From positions 41,819-105,818 of the forward strand of contig JBBDPC010000070.1 of NCBI GenBank assembly GCA_040876735.1: a stretch of 64,000 nt of DNA, given 5' to 3'. Under the pieces are notes generated by a model, which ran no database searches, was not told the DNA's origin, and saw only the letters and a program-made list of their open reading frames with translations. The stretch comes from Natronomicrosphaera sp040876735 (GTDB lineage: Bacteria > Planctomycetota > Phycisphaerae > Phycisphaerales > Phycisphaeraceae). The number at the start of each line of letters is the position of its first letter. Positions within the stretch are counted from its first letter, which is position 1. Below, in pieces: positions 59,519 to 64,000 of the stretch. Made by a program: the position numbers and the translations under genes.

Positions 59519-60577
59519 ATGGATCAATTCTCCATGCCAGCGAACGACGCCCCCCAATCGGTGACGGATCTCGACGTGGAGCGGGAAGACCAACTGCTCG
59601 ACTATCTTCGCCGCCGCGGACACATCGGCCACGAAGAGATACCGAGCGTGACGGTGCTCGGCGGGGGCGTTTCCAACCGGACGGTACTCGTCGAACGGGC
59701 CGACGGCGAAAGCTGGGTGTTGAAGCAGGCGCTGGGCAAGCTGCGCGTGCAGGTCGACTGGTTCGCCGACCCGGCCCGCATCCACCGCGAAGCGCTGGGC
59801 ATCCGCTGGCTGAGCGAACTCGCCCCGCCGAACACGATTCCACAGCTCGTCTTTGAAGACCAAGCGCGCCACCTGCTCGCGATGACTGCCGTGCCTTCGC
59901 CGCACGAAAACTGGAAGCACCGGCTGCTCCGGGGCGACGTGGACCTGGCGCACGTCGAACAGTTCGCCAGGCTGCTCGGCCAGATTCACGGCCGTGCCTA
60001 CGAGCGACGTGACGCGGTGCGGCCGGTGTTTGACGATCGCGGCTATTTCGAGTCGCTTCGGCTGGAGCCATACTACGGCTACGCCGCCGCGCAGGCCCCG
60101 GAGGCCGGCCCTTTCCTTCGCCGGTTGATCGCGGGGACGCGTCAGCGCCCGTTGACGCTCGTCCATGGTGACTACAGCCCAAAGAACATCCTGATTCACG
60201 CGGACCGGCTCATCCTGCTGGATCACGAGGTCATCCACTGGGGCGACCCCGCGTTCGACGTCGGCTTCGCAAGCACGCACCTGCTCAGCAAAGCGCACCA
60301 CCTGCCCGCGCATCGCGAGGCGTTCGCCGACGCCGCCAGGCGGTGCTGGGCGATCTACCGCGCATCGATCGGCGACGCCCCGTGGGCCGAGGCGCTGGAG
60401 ACGTGGGCCGGGCGACACACACTCGGGTGCCTGATGGCGCGCGTGGCGGGGCGCTCGCCGTTGGAGTATTTCACGGATCAGACGAAGCGGCGGCAGCGTG
60501 CCGTCGTGGCCCGGCTGATGGGCGCACCGCCGATGGCGTTCGACGCATTGATCCAGGCCTTCATCAACGAACTGTGA
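59519..60577 (+). CDS. APH-fold (aminoglycoside/choline/methylthioribose kinase-like) small-molecule kinase
   Basis: 352-residue kinase of the APH superfamily. An N-lobe with VTVLGGGVSNRTVLVERADG (nucleotide-binding strands) and SWVLKQALGKLR (Lys) precedes a C-lobe with the catalytic loop LVHGDYSPKNILIH (about residue 218) and the metal-binding Asp in ILLDHEVIHWGDPAFDVG. The pattern is closest to 5-methylthioribose kinase (MtnK) and related sugar kinases rather than antibiotic kinases. It lies 47 bp after the isomerase gene and 5 bp before the enolase-like gene. In context it probably phosphorylates the ketose made by the isomerase. Start choice (59519 or 59534) is uncertain because no good ribosome site is present. 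Confidence 0.8.
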   Translation: MDQFSMPANDAPQSVTDLDVEREDQLLDYLRRRGHIGHEEIPSVTVLGGGVSNRTVLVERADGESWVLKQALGKLRVQVDWFADPARIHREALGIRWLSELAPPNTIPQLVFEDQARHLLAMTAVPSPHENWKHRLLRGDVDLAHVEQFARLLGQIHGRAYERRDAVRPVFDDRGYFESLRLEPYYGYAAAQAPEAGPFLRRLIAGTRQRPLTLVHGDYSPKNILIHADRLILLDHEVIHWGDPAFDVGFASTHLLSKAHHLPAHREAFADAARRCWAIYRASIGDAPWAEALETWAGRHTLGCLMARVAGRSPLEYFTDQTKRRQRAVVARLMGAPPMAFDALIQAFINEL

Positions 60578-60582
60578 CGCTT

Positions 60583-61854
60583 ATGTCTTCCATTGCACGA
60601 CTCAGCGGACTGGAGATTCTCGACAGCCGTGGCCGGCCGACGGTGCAGGCCACGTGCGTGCTGCGCGGCGGGGCTGTGGCGACCGCTTCGGTGCCGTCCG
60701 GGGCCTCGACCGGCGGCGCGGAAGCGGTGGAGCTGCGCGACGGCGACATGACACGCCACCGGGGGAAGGGATGCCGCAAGGCCGTCGCACACATCCACGG
60801 CGAGATCAACCAGGCGTTGAGCGGCCGAACGTTCGACGATCAGGCGTCGCTCGACCGCGCGCTGATTGAGCTGGACGGCACGCCCGGCAAGTCGCGCCTG
60901 GGGGCGAATGCGATCCTGGCGGTTTCGATCGCCTTTGCGCGCGCCGTCGCCAGCGAGCGGGGTGTGCCGTTGTACGCCCGGTTCGCCGAGGTGCTCGGCG
61001 TCGAGCCCGGCGCGTTCCCGCGATTGACGGTGAACCTGTTCAGCGGCGGCATGCATGCGGGCAGGCAGGTGGCGGTGCAGGATACGTTGATCGTGCCTGT
61101 TTCGGCGCGGAGTGTGGATGCGTCGCTGGTGATGTGCTGCGCCGTCTACCAGGCCGCGGCCGAGCTTGCGCTCGAGCGGTACGGCATGCGTTTGCTGACG
61201 GCGGACGAGGGCGGTCTGGCGCCGCCTTTTGAAGACACCGAGGCGATGCTGCGCATGGCGGTCGAGGCGATCGAACGGGCGGGATATGTGCCGGGGGCGG
61301 ACGTGTCGCTGGCGGTCGACGTCGCGTCGAGTCACTTCTACAAGGATGGTCGGTACCACCTCTCCGAGCCGGCGTTGGCGAGCCTGGCGATGGTTGATCA
61401 GATTCGTGCGTGGGTTGAGCGTTACCCGATTGTCAGCGTGGAGGATGGGCTGGCCGAGGAGGACTGGGCGCACTGGCCGGCGCTGCGGGAGGCGATCGGG
61501 GGCCGGTCGCTGGTGGTGGGGGACGATCTGCTGTGCACGAACCCGCAGCGGATTCGGCGGGCTGTGGCGGCGGGGGCCTGCGACGCGCTGTTGTTGAAGG
61601 TGAACCAGATCGGCACGCTGACGGAAGCGGCCGAGGCCTGCCGACTGGCGCGGGAAGCGGGCTGGATGGTGACCATCAGCGTCCGCAGCGGCGAGACGGA
61701 AGACACATGGGCCGCCGACCTGGCCGTGGGCTGGCGGGGCGATCAGTTCAAGAACGGCTCGGTCACGCAGTCCGAGCGGCTGGCCAAGTACAACCGCCTG
61801 CTGGCGATCGAGGCGGAAGGGCCGCGTCCCCTCGTCGGCTGGCCGGGGCGTTGA
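60583..61854 (+). CDS. Divergent enolase-family protein
   Basis: 423-residue protein colinear with enolase: LDSRGRPTVQ, PSGASTGGAEAVELRDGD, KSRLGANAILAVS, ADEGGLAPPF, YPIVSVEDGLAEEDW, VGDDLLCTN, LKVNQIGTLTEA and RSGETEDTWAADLAVG. Several catalytic positions differ (yeast enolase numbering): the Glu168 region QEF reads QDT, and His373 of SHRSGE is Val (SVRSGE). GGEHAD reads GGMHAG and SEFY reads SHFY. Lys345 and Lys396 equivalents remain (KVNQ, FKNG). It is therefore probably not the housekeeping phosphopyruvate hydratase but a relative acting on another phosphorylated acid. It starts 5 bp after the kinase stop, so the three genes form an operon. Confidence 0.82.
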   Translation: MSSIARLSGLEILDSRGRPTVQATCVLRGGAVATASVPSGASTGGAEAVELRDGDMTRHRGKGCRKAVAHIHGEINQALSGRTFDDQASLDRALIELDGTPGKSRLGANAILAVSIAFARAVASERGVPLYARFAEVLGVEPGAFPRLTVNLFSGGMHAGRQVAVQDTLIVPVSARSVDASLVMCCAVYQAAAELALERYGMRLLTADEGGLAPPFEDTEAMLRMAVEAIERAGYVPGADVSLAVDVASSHFYKDGRYHLSEPALASLAMVDQIRAWVERYPIVSVEDGLAEEDWAHWPALREAIGGRSLVVGDDLLCTNPQRIRRAVAAGACDALLLKVNQIGTLTEAAEACRLAREAGWMVTISVRSGETEDTWAADLAVGWRGDQFKNGSVTQSERLAKYNRLLAIEAEGPRPLVGWPGR

Positions 61855-62073
61855 CCTGCCGCGGCGCGTGGAGCCTGGCAATCCCGGGCCGCTCGCAGCA
61901 AACCCCCAACCCTTCCTCGGGGCATGCCCCACCTGAAGGTGCGTCACCTCCCGGGCAGTGAACGGGGATCGCTCTGGATGGTTTCTGGACGTGGATCAGG
62001 GATACTGGGCCAGTCGAAAGATCGACACAGGCGGAGCCTGACCTTGAACTTTTGTGCGAAGGAACGCACGCCC

Positions 62074-62361
62074 ATGATCTACCACGTGAAACCGTCAGAC
62101 ACTGAACCGAAGGCCGCACGCCCGCCGCACGACGCGTTCGTCGACCGCCGAACCATGCCCGACGAGCTGGAGGCGGACGCTGGCCAGTCGGCGGAGGCGC
62201 CGATCCGCAGCGACCTCGTCGCCCGCGTCAAGCGCCAGATCAAGCTGGGCATGTACGAGGAGGAGGCGAAGCTCGATGCCGTGCTCGACCGCCTCGCCGC
62301 CGACGTGCTCGCCCTGGACGACGAGCCGGCCGAGCCCGCGGACGCGGACAGCAAGCGATGA
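62074..62361 (+). CDS. FlgM-like small protein
   Basis: 95-residue acidic/basic mixed protein. The C-terminal half, IRSDLVARVKRQIKLGMYEE then EAKLDAVLDRLAADVL, resembles the sigma-binding helical end of FlgM anti-sigma-28 factors as found in Planctomycetota; the N-terminal half is low-complexity and probably disordered. The ATG at 62074 is chosen, with AAGGA about 10 nt upstream. No flagellar genes are near. It follows the enolase-like gene after a 219-bp gap, which contains the palindrome GGGGCATGCCCC (61919-61930), so it is probably a separate transcription unit. Family assignment is tentative. Confidence 0.6.
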   Translation: MIYHVKPSDTEPKAARPPHDAFVDRRTMPDELEADAGQSAEAPIRSDLVARVKRQIKLGMYEEEAKLDAVLDRLAADVLALDDEPAEPADADSKR

Positions 62362-62414
62362 ACGGTCGTGGGGCTTTGAAGCGTGCGGCGGCTAGATGAC
62401 GGGGAAAATTCCCT

Positions 62415-63815
62415 TCACGCTTGGCCCGCCACCGTTGTCCGCAACGCCTGCAGACACCGCGGCGGGTAGATCGGGAAGCTCCAGTCGCGCCGGCTGGCGA
62501 GGCGGGCGTTGAGCAAACCCTGCCGGGCATCGTCAAGTTGCCGGTCCGCCTCGACGAGCAGGTCGGGATGCTGGTCGAGCAAGTCGGCGTTGATCGCGTG
62601 CAACTGCTCGAACGCCCGGCGGCGGCGCTTGCGGTCGCGGTCGTCATCCATCTGAGCCAGCAGGCCGCGCTTACGCTGCACCGCCGGCCCATCTACGCCC
62701 AACACCCGGTCCACGTTGTGCGGCACGTAATGCCGAAACCACACCGCCCGCGCCCACGTCGCCTCGTCCGCCACCGGCACATCCGCAAATGGCAGGCGCA
62801 GATCCGCACTCACAACCGCCCGCGACGCCAGCGGCTCGCCCCGCCACGTTTTCCACCATCGCTCCATCACCCGGTCGTAGACGCCGCCGCCCTTGCCGTG
62901 GATGAACAGATCGCACGCCAGCGACCGCATCACCGCCGTCAGCAGCAGCGCCCGCGGCAGCAGCGCCACCGCCTCACGGTCCACCCGCTCGCCCGTCTCA
63001 TCCACCAGCCACGGCTCACTGTCTGCCAGATCGACAAACATTCGCCCGCGCGGCCGACCCCACCGCACCGCCCACAACGGCAACTCCACCAGTTCACGCA
63101 GTTCCACCAACTCCGCAACCCCCGGATCCCCCCTCTCCGATTCGGCCCGCACCGCTACGTTGTATGCCCGCACGCATCGCCGGGCATCGTCCACCATCCG
63201 CTCCACCAGGGCGGCGTAACCCGGCAGGCTCGGCAGGTCGCTGACGAACAGCACCGGCACGCTCGGCCCATCATCGCCCAGCCACGGCCGCATCAGCCGC
63301 ACCGTCACCACCGCCAGTTGCTCCGCCAGCGTGCGACAGGTCGGCAGGTCGGTGAATGCCTCGGCAATGGGCGCCACCCGCTCGTCGCCCAAGGCCTGCA
63401 ACTTCGCCCGGATCGCCTCCGCGTCTGCGGGCGGCTGCGCACCGGTGGGCAGGTCGACCCGATGCGAGGCCAGCCGGACGGTCCGCACCTCGATCCGCCG
63501 ATCCGCTTGGCGCGGCAACTCCAGCGTCAACGCTTCGTGCGTGTCCTGATCCACGACCAGATGCAAAGGCGACGCGCCGAACCGTTCGCACGCCTCGATC
63601 ATCGCCATGTCTTTCGCGAGAATACCCGGATGCCACAGCCAGGCCTGGTGCCCGGTGGCGATGATCCGGCCGGCGGGGTCGGGCAAGATGCCGCTACCCA
63701 GGCGGTCGGCATGCGCGTTGACCCGCCGTGCCACGGCCGTGCGGTCGTCGGCATGCCGGCCGGCCAGGTCGGCCACCTCCCACTGCACCATCGGCGGATC
63801 AATCAGCGTACGCAT
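62415..63815 (-). CDS. BshC-like protein (putative bacillithiol synthase family)
   Basis: 466-residue protein without signal peptide or membrane segment. IATGHQAWLWHPGILAKDMAMI (about residues 52-73) resembles the TGHQ motif near the N-terminus of BshC. LHLVVDQDTHEAL, a middle Arg/Leu-rich helical region and CDLFIHGKGGGVYDRVMERW (about 305) match the DLFIHGxGGxxYDxV block of that family. A C-terminal coiled-coil-like part follows (RKRRRRAFEQLHAINADLLDQ). BshC adds cysteine to glucosaminyl-malate in bacillithiol synthesis. The overall length is shorter than usual BshC (about 540), so a divergent planctomycete subfamily is more likely than a true orthologue. ATG 63815 is preferred over the GTG immediately upstream. 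Confidence 0.6.
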   Translation of the reverse strand: MRTLIDPPMVQWEVADLAGRHADDRTAVARRVNAHADRLGSGILPDPAGRIIATGHQAWLWHPGILAKDMAMIEACERFGASPLHLVVDQDTHEALTLELPRQADRRIEVRTVRLASHRVDLPTGAQPPADAEAIRAKLQALGDERVAPIAEAFTDLPTCRTLAEQLAVVTVRLMRPWLGDDGPSVPVLFVSDLPSLPGYAALVERMVDDARRCVRAYNVAVRAESERGDPGVAELVELRELVELPLWAVRWGRPRGRMFVDLADSEPWLVDETGERVDREAVALLPRALLLTAVMRSLACDLFIHGKGGGVYDRVMERWWKTWRGEPLASRAVVSADLRLPFADVPVADEATWARAVWFRHYVPHNVDRVLGVDGPAVQRKRGLLAQMDDDRDRKRRRRAFEQLHAINADLLDQHPDLLVEADRQLDDARQGLLNARLASRRDWSFPIYPPRCLQALRTTVAGQA

Positions 63816-64000
63816 CACGGCTCGCCAGTTTAGCGACCGCCCCGCCCCGGCGCTCGCCTGCCCGCTTCGCCAGCCCGACCGGGGACAAGCACGCTCGATT
63901 TCAACAGCCTCGCCCGAACGTGAACGGTTTCTGACAATAAATTGGTGCCGCTTCAGACTTTCGTGTGGGTCGTTGACTCGGGATGCAGATCCAGATCGCC
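63816..64000. other. Right-edge intergenic sequence
   Basis: No gene, repeat or clear promoter is seen in the last 185 bases. The stretch from about 63930 (GACAATAAATTGG) is less GC-rich and could belong to the promoter of a gene outside the window. Confidence 0.4.

Noticed and set aside
61911..61939. Palindrome CCTTC...GGGGCATGCCCC...GAAGG as terminator of the enolase-like gene
   Set aside because: The central palindrome leaves almost no loop and there is no T-run; it may be chance in GC-rich DNA, so it is only mentioned with the FlgM-like gene.
1..64000. tRNA/rRNA genes, CRISPR arrays, insertion sequences, phage or integrase genes
   Set aside because: None could be recognised on either strand; repeats found are single palindromes or paralogous genes, so a mobile-island origin is not supported by visible mobility genes.

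Overview
The window looks like a chromosomal carbohydrate-utilisation region of a high-GC Planctomycetota bacterium, most probably class Phycisphaerae. The inference rests on four surface proteins ending in a PEP-CTERM tail (PEP, hydrophobic stretch, Arg-rich end), pseudopilins with the FTLIELLVVISIIA methylation motif, very large secreted enzymes with beta-propellers, and many Gfo/Idh/MocA, sugar-phosphate-isomerase-like and PhyH genes. No rRNA, tRNA, CRISPR array, transposase or integrase was seen.

Layout. (A) 1-1746: a cut-off clan GH-A glycosidase gene and a divergent GntR-LacI type regulator. (B) 1880-5968, minus: giant secreted TIM-barrel/beta-propeller protein 1. (C) 6107-17070, plus: GH36-like enzyme, polytopic membrane protein (possible transporter), GH63-like glucosidase, SDR, mannonate dehydratase (uxuA), SMP-30 lactonase, aldehyde dehydrogenase; the last five genes overlap or nearly touch. 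(D) 17123-28915, minus: module 1, reading FadR-type regulator, LamG-like PEP-CTERM protein, two pseudopilins, LamG/TIM-barrel PEP-CTERM protein, giant secreted protein 2. (E) 29082-33973, plus: HpcH/HpaI aldolase, 2-hydroxyacid dehydrogenase, five-bladed-propeller protein, enolase-superfamily sugar-acid dehydratase. (F) 34005-48627, minus: module 2, a second copy of the regulator / PEP-CTERM / pseudopilin / LamG-barrel set, followed by PhyH, isomerase, oxidoreductase, GH38 alpha-mannosidase, isomerase, oxidoreductase-ThuA fusion, PhyH. (G) 48910-49866, plus: DapA-family aldolase. (H) 50005-57942, minus: giant secreted protein 3, a secreted beta-helix protein and a cytoplasmic six-hairpin glycosidase. 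(I) 58431-62361, plus: xylose-isomerase homologue, APH-fold kinase, divergent enolase, FlgM-like protein. (J) 62415-63815, minus: BshC-like protein.

How it may work together (inference). Secreted or surface-anchored barrel/LamG/propeller/beta-helix proteins would bind and cut a complex glycan. Cytoplasmic GH36-, GH38-, GH63-like and six-hairpin enzymes would finish the oligosaccharides. The released sugars and sugar acids would be handled by oxidoreductases, isomerases, mannonate- and galactonate-type dehydratases and keto-acid aldolases. GntR-family regulators sit at the divergent promoters of blocks A, D/E and F/G. Most exact substrates cannot be read from sequence.

Most interesting points: the duplicated regulator/PEP-CTERM/pseudopilin/LamG-barrel module with a nearly identical regulator promoter; a 4-bp GATC duplication that breaks the second pseudopilin copy; a 43-bp promoter element shared between the GH36-like gene and giant gene 3, 52 kb apart; the giant barrel-propeller proteins; and an isomerase/kinase/enolase trio in which the enolase has lost standard catalytic residues.
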